From: Blastocladiella emersonii ATCC 22665
Taxonomy: Eukaryota; Blastocladiomycota; Blastocladiomycetes; Blastocladiales; Blastocladiaceae
Length of the DNA: 64,000 nt
Direction: 5' to 3'
NCBI GenBank assembly: GCA_025594325.1
Contig: JANHCV010000013.1
Location: 930,001-994,000, forward strand
The notes below the pieces were generated by a model. That model was not told the origin of the DNA, searched no databases, and saw only the letters and a program-made list of their open reading frames with translations. A program made the translations under genes and the position numbers. Positions 19,968-28,347 of this stretch are shown piece by piece (the first letter of the stretch is position 1; the number at the start of each line of letters is the position of its first letter).

Positions 19968-20804
19968 ATGACACAGATTCACTGCCTCAAGCCCCTGCTG
20001 AGCGCGTATAGGCCATCTTGCTGCAATGAGCCCAACGCACTCACAGGACTTTTGGTATGGGTATCATGGCCAACGTTGTGGGTGGTCAAAGTGTACGGCA
20101 CAAGACGTACAGGGCTATCTGCTGTGCACGGCAATAGACTCGGTTGCTTGTGTCAGGACATGGAGCGCTGCGCGGACTTGCTACCCGTGCAGTTGCACCA
20201 TGGACCTTTCTTCCTTTATCCTGTTGGCGCTGTGTGGTCAATGAGCTTTGGTCTGTGCTGGTGTCCTGGTGTGGTCAATGAGCTTTGGTCTGCGTTGGTG
20301 TCCTGGTGTGTTGGTGTCCTGGTGTCCTGGTGTGTTGGTGTCCTGGTGTCCTGGTGTCCTGGTGTCCTGGTGTCCTGGTGTCCTGGTGTCCTGGTGTCCT
20401 GGTGTCCTGGTGTCCTGGTGTCCTGGTGTCCTGGTGTGCCGGTGTACTGTGTGGTCGATGAGCTTTGGTCTGTGCTGGTGTACTGTGTGGTTGATGAGCT
20501 TTGGTCTGTGCCGGTGTACTGTGTGGTCGATGAGCTTTGGTCTGTGCCGGTGTACTGTGTGGTTGATGAGCTTTGGTCTGTGCCGGTGTACTGTGTGGTT
20601 GATGAGTACTTGGCAATGATGCCCTGCTCCACACTGGAACTCCGATTAGTGGTTGGCCACCATGAAAGGAGACTCCAGTGTGGGGCAGTCTGGGGGCTGC
20701 CTGGCCAGCAGCTCCTGGACGGGGGCGGAGCACCCATTGCTACGTTATGTCATTGCGGGGGGCTGTGGTCACGTGACCAGTTGCCATGGACTGTTTGGTG
20801 GTGA
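19968..20804 (+). CDS. Questionable repeat-rich frame
   Basis: A 278-codon frame opens behind a TATA-like box. Residues about 95-210 are pure tandem repeat (VLVSWCPG units, then PVYCVVDELWSV units), so its length may be an artefact of repeats whose periods keep frame. The minus strand over the same repeats also stays open (20216-20737) and gives a Thr/Ser-rich TDQSSSTTQYTG repeat protein. I cannot decide which strand, if either, is translated. No family was recognised. Confidence 0.2.
   Translation: MTQIHCLKPLLSAYRPSCCNEPNALTGLLVWVSWPTLWVVKVYGTRRTGLSAVHGNRLGCLCQDMERCADLLPVQLHHGPFFLYPVGAVWSMSFGLCWCPGVVNELWSALVSWCVGVLVSWCVGVLVSWCPGVLVSWCPGVLVSWCPGVLVSWCPGVPVYCVVDELWSVLVYCVVDELWSVPVYCVVDELWSVPVYCVVDELWSVPVYCVVDEYLAMMPCSTLELRLVVGHHERRLQCGAVWGLPGQQLLDGGGAPIATLCHCGGLWSRDQLPWTVWW
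20300..20612. repeat. Two adjoining minisatellites (8 bp and 36 bp)
   Basis: From about 20300 to 20440 the unit TCCTGGTG is repeated many times. From about 20445 to 20612 a 36-bp unit containing GTGTACTGTGTGGTCGATGA follows about four to five times. Both are internal to the PLV. Confidence 0.9.
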
Positions 20805-20809
20805 TGATG

Positions 20810-21270
20810 GAAGCGCGTTCAACGCACAAGTCTTTGACTTCTTCTCTGAGCCTTCAGTAATCCATGCGCCTGCATCCTTGACATCACTCCCCTGCCTCAG
20901 CCGCCGTGCGACCACTTGGAGCCACCTCGGTGGGTCTATGACAACCGGCTCCTGCTGGCCACGGTAGTTTACCCATGCTGTTGTCACATGTACACGTACC
21001 GCCGTAACAACTACTAAGTCTTTGGTCTTCAGTCTTCAAGGTAGCATTCACTGTTAACTTGAAGGGGCGCTTACTCAAAGCGCACAGTGTACACAACTTT
21101 GACACCGGGTGGACTTGTGTCTCGGATGGCCATGTACTGGCTCAGGGACTTTGGCCCTGGTGTGGTTGGAGAAGGTGTACGGGGTGGTGACAAAGTGCAG
21201 CCAGTAGCCTGGTTCATGGTGTTGTCTCTTACTACGTCGTTGGGAAAATAAACACATTGCGCTGACGCGT
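20810..21270. other. PLV stretch without a supported gene
   Basis: Only short frames of improbable composition are present. It lies downstream of the capsid gene block and may hold 3' ends or a decayed gene. Confidence 0.35.
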
Positions 21271-21273
21271 TGC

Positions 21274-21384
21274 TTAGTCTACGGCGCGAATATCTTTGAG
21301 CGCGCTGGAGGTGTACCCAATGATGGCAAGGTTGGCCACAAGGCTGACCACGTTGGCTGCAAGGACAAGTGTCTCAAGGATCAT
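21274..21384 (-). CDS. 36-residue single-span membrane peptide of the PLV
   Basis: A short frame MILETLVLAANVVSLVAN followed by LAIIGYTSS and a charged tail (LKDIRAVD), giving one hydrophobic helix of about 22 residues. It starts 30 bp after the penton stop, the same tight spacing (21-44 bp) seen between the other capsid-block genes. It is preceded by the same GCGACTTTTTT-type run as the capsid gene. Small hydrophobic proteins are common in virophage/PLV morphogenesis blocks, so a membrane-associated or minor virion role is inferred. Confidence 0.5.
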   Translation of the reverse strand: MILETLVLAANVVSLVANLAIIGYTSSALKDIRAVD

Positions 21385-21414
21385 CTTACATGTACACAGC
21401 AAAAAAGTCGCAGC

Positions 21415-22161
21415 TCAGATGAACGCAAGCTCGATGTAGAAGGGTTGCCCCAGGAAGTCAACAGAGCGCAGGTTCTCGTCCACCACGTCAACGTCAATGG
21501 AGTCTATCAGCTGCGGTGTGCCTCGCGCGTCAAAGCGAAAGTAGTTGCTCATGTGTGGCCGGTGCTCGAACCAGCTCCCAAACGGCTGTGTGACATGGAT
21601 ACTGCACAGCACACCATTGTCCTGCGGGTACGCCAAGAACATGTTGTCCGCAAGGCAGCTGCCCAGGTTGCGCGAGTACACATGCAGCAGGTTGATGGGA
21701 GAGATGTTCACCAGAGACATCCCGTACTGGACCTTGCTGTAGCCGTAGCTGCCGACAAAGCCCATGTGCGTGTTCAGCGCAGCGGCCCCTGTCCCAACAG
21801 TGAAGTCGCAGGTGTCATTGGCAATGCGCATCTTCTGTGTGGTGGAGTCAACCTGCACGTCCCATGTGCCCTGCCACAGAAGACTTGACGGCGCGTTGTT
21901 GAGCAGGCTCTTGAGCGTTGACGTGAACGTCTCAACTGTGTAGTTGCCATCAGGGACAGTGATGGTCCCTGGGAAGGTCACACTGCCACGGCTCTGTGTC
22001 AGGTACACCTTGTTGGCCTTGGAGTTGACCACGTGCCAGCTGTTACAGAGGTACGCCAAGTTGACCTTGACGCCGCTCACAGACACGGCCCGCGGGAGGT
22101 ACAGCACACCGTTCTTGAGGTCGCGGCTGCAGATGGTCAGTGTCTTGTAGGAGCCAGTCAT
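21415..22161 (-). CDS. PLV minor capsid (penton) protein
   Basis: A 248-residue protein with the single-jelly-roll penton pattern of PLVs and virophages. Near residues 60-90 it has a segment of the type ITVPDGNYTVETFTSTLKSLLN, which is the family's usual 'DGxYt...l...ln' block. Near the C-terminus it has SIDVDVVDENLRSVDFLG then FYIELAF, matching the common final strands. It would form the pentameric vertices next to the hexameric major capsid protein. It starts 21 bp after the 88-residue gene's stop and belongs to the minus-strand capsid block. The frame is intact. Confidence 0.75.
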   Translation of the reverse strand: MTGSYKTLTICSRDLKNGVLYLPRAVSVSGVKVNLAYLCNSWHVVNSKANKVYLTQSRGSVTFPGTITVPDGNYTVETFTSTLKSLLNNAPSSLLWQGTWDVQVDSTTQKMRIANDTCDFTVGTGAAALNTHMGFVGSYGYSKVQYGMSLVNISPINLLHVYSRNLGSCLADNMFLAYPQDNGVLCSIHVTQPFGSWFEHRPHMSNYFRFDARGTPQLIDSIDVDVVDENLRSVDFLGQPFYIELAFI

Positions 22162-22182
22162 TTAAGTAAGGCTTAGAAGATA

Positions 22183-22449
22183 TTATTGCACTGCCGTGCC
22201 TGTGTTGTTGTCGTCTGTCTCAAAGATCTCACTTGTTGGCCAGTTGTACCATGTGTGGATGTCCTGGGCCAGGTCAGCGCCCTTGGACACAAGCTGTGCC
22301 ACAGACGACACGGCAGGGTTGTGCGAGCGCTCAAAGAACTTGGACACGGTCTTGACTCCCTTGAGCACAGTGGGGAGATGCTTGTTCACAAAGCTGCCTA
22401 CCTGGCCGAGCACGTTGCTGAAGTTGGTCCACAGGTTCCTGAAGATCAT
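22183..22449 (-). CDS. Small amphipathic PLV protein between capsid and penton genes
   Basis: 88 residues. The first half (FSNVLGQVGSFVNKHLPTVL followed by KGVKTVSKFFERS) forms long amphipathic helices; the tail is acidic (EIFETDDNN). Its place between the major and minor capsid genes, 39 bp after the capsid stop, argues for a virion role. A membrane-lytic or cementing protein comparable in role to adenovirus protein VI is a possibility, but that is an inference from position and amphipathicity and not from similarity. The upstream motif TTCTTTTCTTGCATACAG is shared with other genes of the element. Confidence 0.6.
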   Translation of the reverse strand: MIFRNLWTNFSNVLGQVGSFVNKHLPTVLKGVKTVSKFFERSHNPAVSSVAQLVSKGADLAQDIHTWYNWPTSEIFETDDNNTGTAVQ

Positions 22450-22488
22450 TGCGTTTAACTGTATGCAAGAAAAGAATGCACGTGGGGC

Positions 22489-23709
22489 TTACTTGTAGAG
22501 GTTGACCTCGCCGGTTGGGAGGAACTTGTACACAATGTCAACACCAACAAAGGCGTCAACACGCTGGTTTGGGACAGTGTTTGAGGTGAGGATGATCTGC
22601 ATGTCCACGGCCTGGCTCTTGCAAGACTTGTCTCCACTGACAATGGTACGGGACAACTCAAGGTTGTGGCCAATGCAGAAGGTCCCCTCAGCTGGCACAT
22701 TGTACTTGTCCACTGACATGCCTGCACCAATGACATGGCCATGGAAGGCGTTGGACAGCTCTACAAAGGCCTCTGAAGCGTAGTCGTCACAGCAGACAGG
22801 CTTCTGGGGGAAGAGACGGCCACTAATGCTGAACTGGTATGTTGCAATGGTCTTGGCACGGAGGAACGAGTCCTTGGCATTGTCATTGAGCACTGCGTTG
22901 TTGCAGAACAACACCAGCACGTCCTTTTGTGACGCACTGCAGTCAGAGACGTTGAGCATAGAGTTGGGCACCGAGTAGTTGAGGGAGTGGTGGTTGTACG
23001 TTGTGCCGTAGAGCTTGAGACCCTGCTTCTTGAAGGCAGCGTCCATGACGGCGATCTGCTGGTCATTGAGCTTGATCAGGTCAGACACGATGCACACGTC
23101 CTTGACACTGTAGCTTGGGATGGCATTGTTCTTGACCACACAGGCATCTGCGCCAGGAGCCAGGGTGAACTTGACATGGATACCACCAAGGTACTTCATG
23201 GGCAGATGCTTCTGGTTGGACAGCAGTGCAGACTTGATGGGCAGCATGTACCGGTGAAGTCCAGATGACACAGCAAAGCGGTCAGCCCCAGTGGCAAAGT
23301 AACCCTGGGCCACGCCAAGGCATGAGTCCTTGAGGTGCTGTGGGACAGTCACGTCAGCCTCAATGCGCTGACGCAGGTTGAAGTAGGGAAGCTCTTCAAG
23401 CAGGGCTCCACCCGCGCTGTAGACTTGCACACGGTCAATGATGCTGAAGATGCCATCACAGAAGGCGACGTTGGCGTCTGCAGTCTTGGCACTGAACTGC
23501 AGGAACGTGCAGTGGGTGTCCATCATGTCATTGCGCGGGGGCAGGAGGACACTGATAGTGTTGCCAGGTGCAGACTCAGGGCCGCCCTGTGCAGTGAACT
23601 GGACAGTCTGACGCTCGGCATACACAGACTCCTTGGGCAGGTTAAACGTCATCTCTGGCGGCAGAGTCTTTGACAGGACCTGGGAGAACTGGGCATTGGT
23701 GGAAGACAT
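22489..23709 (-). CDS. MCP: PLV major capsid protein, double jelly-roll
   Basis: A 406-residue intact protein. The N-terminal part begins after a short lead (LPPEMTFNLPKESVYAERQ) and has FCDGIFSIIDRVQVYSAGG, a block typical of the first jelly roll. The C-terminal part has GTFCIGHNLELSRTIVSGDK and ends VDIVYKFLPTGEVNLYK, as in PLV capsids. It would assemble into pseudo-hexameric trimers of the icosahedral shell. It starts 43 bp after the packaging ATPase stop. Upstream is a T-rich tract (TTTTTTTCTTGTGCTTCAG) that recurs before other genes here. Length is short for a Polinton capsid but within the range for PLVs, as far as I can judge. Confidence 0.85.
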   Translation of the reverse strand: MSSTNAQFSQVLSKTLPPEMTFNLPKESVYAERQTVQFTAQGGPESAPGNTISVLLPPRNDMMDTHCTFLQFSAKTADANVAFCDGIFSIIDRVQVYSAGGALLEELPYFNLRQRIEADVTVPQHLKDSCLGVAQGYFATGADRFAVSSGLHRYMLPIKSALLSNQKHLPMKYLGGIHVKFTLAPGADACVVKNNAIPSYSVKDVCIVSDLIKLNDQQIAVMDAAFKKQGLKLYGTTYNHHSLNYSVPNSMLNVSDCSASQKDVLVLFCNNAVLNDNAKDSFLRAKTIATYQFSISGRLFPQKPVCCDDYASEAFVELSNAFHGHVIGAGMSVDKYNVPAEGTFCIGHNLELSRTIVSGDKSCKSQAVDMQIILTSNTVPNQRVDAFVGVDIVYKFLPTGEVNLYK

Positions 23710-23715
23710 GGCGTG

Positions 23716-23743
23716 TGTTACTGAAGCACAAGAAAAAAAGTCG
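23716..23743 (-). promoter_or_regulatory. T-rich upstream motif of the capsid gene
   Basis: On the minus strand: GCGACTTTTTTTCTTGTGC then TTCAGTAAC, ending a few bases before the ATG. Related T-tract plus (A/G)GTAA/GTTAAAC blocks precede the genes starting at 21384, 22449, 31623, 32059 and 36273. A late-promoter or 5'-UTR signal is the simplest reading; a splice-acceptor-like role cannot be excluded. Confidence 0.45.
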
Positions 23744-23752
23744 CTGCGTCAC

Positions 23753-24312
23753 TTAGTCCTTGATGATCCACTCACTGAAGCTGTCTACCAGCCTGTACTT
23801 GGGACTGTTCTGGTTGTTGACACCAAGGAAGCGTTGCTTGGTGTTGCCCTCTGAGCGGGTGTCAAAGAGCTGCTCAATGATCACCTCAAACTCCTTGAGC
23901 AAGAACTGCGACCCGATCTCCTTGTGCAGTGTCTTGACCTCTGTCTTGTCGTAGAGGGGGTACACGACGCTGTAGCTGCAGTTGATGCGCAGTGTCTTGG
24001 GCAGAGCACACCAGCGCTGCATGCCAATGATGCAGCTGATCTTGAGGTGTTGCAAGTTGCACAGGAAGTTGGTCAGCGTCTTGTGGGACAGCAGCTTGAG
24101 GCCCAGCACGTCGTCAATGATCAGCAGCTGGTCCTGCAGTGCCTTCTTGCCCTGGTCTTCAAAGGTCTTGGTCAGGTCTTTGTGCATCTTGAGCAGCGTG
24201 GGGATGAACAGCTCTGGGTCCGTGACAATGCACGATGGCTTCACCTTGAGCCGGTTTGGGTTGTGCTCCTGTGGATCAAGTACATTGTGCTGCTTCTTGG
24301 GTGGTCGCAGGA
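23753..24312 (-). pseudogene. PLV packaging ATPase, C-terminal part
   Basis: This holds the second part of the A32/FtsK-HerA-type genome-packaging ATPase, after the Ty3 insertion. The Walker B strand reads LLIIDDV. Downstream are LSHKTLTNFLCNLQHLKISC and CIIGMQRW, the sensor region typical of virophage/PLV ATPases. It joins in frame to the N-terminal part at 29634-29936 when the Ty3 element and one CAGGA copy are removed: the codons run on through ..SQAIL and RPPKK... The joined protein would be 285 residues, the usual size for the family. In this copy it is not expressed as one protein. Confidence 0.85.
24308..24312. other. Left copy of the Ty3 target duplication (CAGGA)
   Basis: CAGGA lies directly before the LTR at 24313 and again at 29634-29638 directly after the other LTR. 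Confidence 0.9.
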
Positions 24313-24486
24313 TGTAAGGTGCCGAGGGGGAGGGTCTTGTGCCACGAGGAATGACTAGCCGGATAATGAAGGATTGTATCACGAATGACAAGAGAGAGGG
24401 AGAGCGAGGGCAACGCTCGGCTTATGAGGGACTGCGCCACCAGCCCGCGCCACCAGCCCAAGCCGTTGGATCACTGAACCGTGACA
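24313..24486 (-). repeat. 3' LTR of the Ty3 element
   Basis: 174 bp, aligned base by base with 29460-29633, three mismatches. It follows a 16-nt polypurine tract and the Pol stop codon directly. Confidence 0.95.
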
Positions 24487-27400
24487 CTATCTCCCCTTCC
24501 CCCTCCGCGGGTCGGGTTTTGACGGGTTCTGCGCGTGGAACTCGGCGAGCAGCTCGAGGTGCTTGAGGTTCGCGTACGGCTCCCAGGTGTTGTCGTCCTC
24601 GGGGCAGCCGTGCCACTTGAGCAGGTACTCGACGCTGCGGCCGACCTTGCGCGCGTCGCGGATCGCCTCGACTGTCCACTCCTCGTGCCCGTTGACGGCG
24701 TACGGCGTTGGCGGCGGCAGCGCGCGGCCCGGGAACGCCTCCTCGTCGTGCTCGTCGATCGGCTTGATGAGCGAGACGTGGAACACGGGATGGACGCGCG
24801 CCATGGTCGGCGGCAGCTCAAGCTCGACGGCCGATTTCCGGATGAGGCGCACGATCTTGAGCGGCTCCGTGTACTTGGGCCCGAGCTTGGCCTTGGGCAC
24901 GTTGACGCGCAGGTTCTTGGTGCTCAGCAGCACCATGTCGCCGACCTTGTAGTCGGGGCCCTCGCGGCGGCGGCGGTCAGCGTGCTTCTTGTACAGCTCC
25001 TTGGCGCGCTCGACCTTCTCGCGCAGCTTGCCCTGGACGTCGGCAATGCGCTTGGCCAGCGCGGCGGCTGACGGGACCCGATCCGACCGAACTGGCGCGG
25101 CCGAGAGCCGCTGGTCAAACGCGTAGTTGGCCTTGAACGGCGACATGCCCGTTGACTCGTTGACCGTGTTGTTGATGGCCATCTCGGCGTACCGCAGCAG
25201 CTCGGCCCAGTTTGACTGGTCCTCGTTGGCGAACATGCGCAGGTACACCTCGAGGGTCTGGTTCATGCGCTTGGTCTGCCCGTCGGTCTGCGGGTGGTAC
25301 GCCGTCAAGAGCTTGGCCTTGATCTCAAGCGACTTGCACATGGCCGACCAGAACCGCGACGTGGACTGCGACCCGCGGTCCGAGACGATGTCGTCGGGCA
25401 GCCCGTGCGGCCGCACCACGTGCTCAATGAAGGCGTCGGCGGTCGTGGCGGCCGTTGGGAGCGCGGCGAGCGGGATGAAGTGCGTCATCTTGGAGAACCG
25501 ATCGACGACGACCATGATGCAGGTGTGACCCTTGCTGCGCGGCAGGTCCGTGATGAAGTCCATGGAGATCGACGACCATGGCCGCGGCGGCGTGGGCAGC
25601 GGCTGCAGCTCGCCGTCAGGCCGGTGGCGCGGCACCTTGGCCCGCGCGCAGGTGAGGCACGACTTGACAAACCGCTCGATCACCTTGCGCATCCCGGGCC
25701 ACCAGTACGAGCGCGACACCTTCTCGATGGTGCGCTGGACGCCGAAATGACCGGCTACACGCGTCGCGTGCGCCTCCTTGATCACCCGGGTGCGCGCGAC
25801 GCCCAACGGTACGTACAGCCGGTCGTCTCGCCAAACGAAGCCGTCGAGGTCCATGGTGAGCGACGGGTGCTTGCCCGGGTTCCGCTGCATCGACTGCGCG
25901 AGCTCGTCCTCCGCCAGGCCGTCCCGAATCGCGGCGAGCACGTCGTCGCCCTGCGTGCCCGCGACGAGCGGCGCGCTGGCCGCGGCCGTGGCGGCCACCG
26001 TGAGCGCCGACGCGGGAACGACAGCGCGGCCGAGCATCGGGTTGTCAAACAGCTCGTAGTCGGCGCGGCGCGACAGCGCGTCGGCGCGCCCGTTGATTGC
26101 GCCGGGCCGGTACGTGAACCGGAACGAAAACCGCTCAAGGAACAGTGCCCACCGCGCGTGCCGCTGCGACTCGACCGTCATGGTGCGAAAGTGCTCAAGG
26201 TTCTTGTGGTCCGTGTACACCTCGACCGGGTGCTGCGCGCCCTCAAGGTGGTGGCGCCAGATCTCGAACGCGACCTTGATGGCGAGCAGCTCCTTATCCA
26301 AGATGGGATAATTCAGCTCCGCCGCCTTGAGCGCGCGCGAGTGGAACGCGACCGGCCGCAGCGTGCCCTCGTTGTCGACCTGCGACAGGACGCACCCAAT
26401 GGCGAAGTTGGACGCGTCGGCCTCGACAATGAACTGTTTTGAGGGGTCGGGGTGCGCGAGGAACTGGTCGGACGCGAACCGCGTCTTGATGGCCGCAAAG
26501 GCCGCCGCCTCGGTGTCGCCCCACCGCCACGGCGTGTCCTTCTGCGTAAGACGGGTGAGCGGGATGGTCAGTTCCGAGAACTCGGGGATGAAGCGGCGGT
26601 AGTAGTTGGCGAGGCTCAGGAACGCCTGCACCTCCTTGACCGTCCGTGGCGCGGGCCACTCGGTCACGGCGCGGACCTTGGCCGGGTCCATCTCGACGCC
26701 CTCGGTGGTCAGGATGTGGCCGAGGTACTCGACGCGCGTCACGTCGAATTCGCACTTCTCGAGCTTGACGTACAGCTTGTTGTCGGCGAGCCGCTGCAGC
26801 ACCTCCTTGACGAGCGCCGTGTGCTCTTCGGGGTCCTCGCTGAAGATGAGGATGTCGTCCAGGTACACGAGAACGCCGCGGCGGTCGAGCAGGTCGCGGA
26901 ACACGTCGTTGACAAACGCCTGGAACGCGGCCGGCGCGTTGGTCAGCCCGAACGGCATCACCATCCATTCATAATGTCCGTAGCGCGTGCGGAACGCCGT
27001 CTTCCACTCGTTGCCCTCGCGGATGCGGACCAGGTTGTACGCGCCGCGCAGGTCGAACTTGGTGAAGATGCGCGCGCCCTGCACTTGGTTCATGAGCTCC
27101 GCGATGAGCGGCAGCGCGTAGCGGTTCTTGACCGTCAGCGCGTTGAGGCGGCGGTAGTCCACACACATGCGGCGCGACCCGTCCTTCTTGGGCACGAACA
27201 TGATCGGCGCGCCGGCTGGCGACCGCGATGGGCGGATGAAGCCGCGCGCGAGGTTCTCGTCGATGGTCTTGCGCAGCTCCTCGAGTTCGGGCTGCGACAG
27301 GGCGTAGACGGGCAGGAACGGCACCTTGGCGCCCTCGACGAGCTCGATCTCGCAGTCGTACGGTCGGTGCGGCGGGAGCGCGGACGCCGCGGCGGCATCG

Positions 27401-28347
27401 AAGACGTGCGCCCACTTGAGGTACTTGGCGGGCAGCACGCGCTTCGGCGCCGCGTCATCTGGCGCCTCGGGCGGGCCGTGTGCCTCGTCCCACGCGAGCG
27501 GGTCGAGGTCGACGCGCGGTGCGACCGTGGCCACCGTGACGCGCTGGGCGGGCGGGCACCCGCAGCGACCAGTGCACGCGCCGTCAATCGCGACCGTGGC
27601 CGAGCGCGGATCCGGCTTCGCGCCGTTCGCGACCATCCATTCGAGTCCCATGATCACCGGAAACGCGGGAGAGTCGACGACGAGGAAGCGCGCGACCGAG
27701 CAATGAAGGCACGGAATGTCGATGGCGCGACCCGCGTCTCCCACCACGCGCTTCTGCTTGGACGCGTCGCCGGGAGGCACGACGCCGTCCGCGAACACGG
27801 TTTGGGATCCCGCGACCGCCGCGTGCAGGAATTCGGGCGACGTGACGGACACGGCCGCGTGCACGTAATGCGAGATGTACTGGCGCTGGCCCGGCGCGGA
27901 ACCGACGACACCGCGGAGGTCGATGCGACGCGCTAGGCGCTTTGGCACGAGCCCGGCCTGCTCGGCCACCCTGCGGCTGATCAGGTTAACCGGCGCGCCC
28001 GTGTCGAGCATCATGAACGTCGGGATCGGCGCCGTGCGGAGCCCTGGATGCGCGAGGAGCCCGCCGAGGTGCAGGTGGTCCTGCGCCATCTCTAGACGCA
28101 CAAGTGCACCAAAGTACGCAGCAACAGATTTTCCATTAGTCTTCTTATCATTCATGTTTTGTTTCTTCTTTTTGTTCATTTTTTTCTTCTTGTCGGCGGG
28201 CACCGACATCTTATCCGCGGCGGCGGCCGCCGTGGCCATCGCCGTTGTACCACCCAAATCCGCAGGTTTTGGCTTCGAGGACGTCGCGGCCTGCTCCGCT
28301 ACGCCCGACTGGCGTTTCCCGACGACGAGCGCGGGGGCGACGGGCAA
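24487..28347 (-). CDS. pol: Ty3 Pol polyprotein with chromodomain
   Basis: 1,286 codons open, no ATG at its start, overlapping the Gag frame by 49 nt in the -1 frame, so it is probably made by a -1 frameshift. Order: Lys-rich lead; protease with LDTG at residues about 114-117; reverse transcriptase with FDLRGAYN near 431 and YLDD at about 495-498; RNase H with EADASNFAIG near 620 and YTDHKNL; integrase with an HHCC finger (HATRVAGHFG ... CLTCARAK), the core Asp of SDRGSQ and then GQTKRMNQ, where the usual sequence is GQTERMNQ. The catalytic Glu is thus Lys (codon 25270-25272, GAG to AAG type). The C-terminus is a chromodomain (VEAIRDARKVGRSVEYLLKW followed by HGCPEDDNTWEPYANL). The TAG stop abuts the 3' LTR. 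Confidence 0.95.
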   Translation of the reverse strand: MPVAPALVVGKRQSGVAEQAATSSKPKPADLGGTTAMATAAAAADKMSVPADKKKKMNKKKKQNMNDKKTNGKSVAAYFGALVRLEMAQDHLHLGGLLAHPGLRTAPIPTFMMLDTGAPVNLISRRVAEQAGLVPKRLARRIDLRGVVGSAPGQRQYISHYVHAAVSVTSPEFLHAAVAGSQTVFADGVVPPGDASKQKRVVGDAGRAIDIPCLHCSVARFLVVDSPAFPVIMGLEWMVANGAKPDPRSATVAIDGACTGRCGCPPAQRVTVATVAPRVDLDPLAWDEAHGPPEAPDDAAPKRVLPAKYLKWAHVFDAAAASALPPHRPYDCEIELVEGAKVPFLPVYALSQPELEELRKTIDENLARGFIRPSRSPAGAPIMFVPKKDGSRRMCVDYRRLNALTVKNRYALPLIAELMNQVQGARIFTKFDLRGAYNLVRIREGNEWKTAFRTRYGHYEWMVMPFGLTNAPAAFQAFVNDVFRDLLDRRGVLVYLDDILIFSEDPEEHTALVKEVLQRLADNKLYVKLEKCEFDVTRVEYLGHILTTEGVEMDPAKVRAVTEWPAPRTVKEVQAFLSLANYYRRFIPEFSELTIPLTRLTQKDTPWRWGDTEAAAFAAIKTRFASDQFLAHPDPSKQFIVEADASNFAIGCVLSQVDNEGTLRPVAFHSRALKAAELNYPILDKELLAIKVAFEIWRHHLEGAQHPVEVYTDHKNLEHFRTMTVESQRHARWALFLERFSFRFTYRPGAINGRADALSRRADYELFDNPMLGRAVVPASALTVAATAAASAPLVAGTQGDDVLAAIRDGLAEDELAQSMQRNPGKHPSLTMDLDGFVWRDDRLYVPLGVARTRVIKEAHATRVAGHFGVQRTIEKVSRSYWWPGMRKVIERFVKSCLTCARAKVPRHRPDGELQPLPTPPRPWSSISMDFITDLPRSKGHTCIMVVVDRFSKMTHFIPLAALPTAATTADAFIEHVVRPHGLPDDIVSDRGSQSTSRFWSAMCKSLEIKAKLLTAYHPQTDGQTKRMNQTLEVYLRMFANEDQSNWAELLRYAEMAINNTVNESTGMSPFKANYAFDQRLSAAPVRSDRVPSAAALAKRIADVQGKLREKVERAKELYKKHADRRRREGPDYKVGDMVLLSTKNLRVNVPKAKLGPKYTEPLKIVRLIRKSAVELELPPTMARVHPVFHVSLIKPIDEHDEEAFPGRALPPPTPYAVNGHEEWTVEAIRDARKVGRSVEYLLKWHGCPEDDNTWEPYANLKHLELLAEFHAQNPSKPDPRRGKGR
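24491..24506 (-). other. Polypurine tract of the Ty3 element
   Basis: On the minus strand GGAGGGGGAAGGGGAG lies four bases before the 3' LTR, overlapping the last Pol codons. This is the position expected for the plus-strand primer of an LTR retrotransposon. Confidence 0.85.

Noticed and set aside
20216-20737. Thr/Ser-rich repeat protein on the minus strand
   Set aside because: It is entirely made of two minisatellites whose periods keep several frames open; no start context or conserved flank supports it over the plus-strand frame.
25294-27936. Long plus-strand frames across the Ty3 element
   Set aside because: They are antisense shadows of the intact Pol gene in GC-rich codons.
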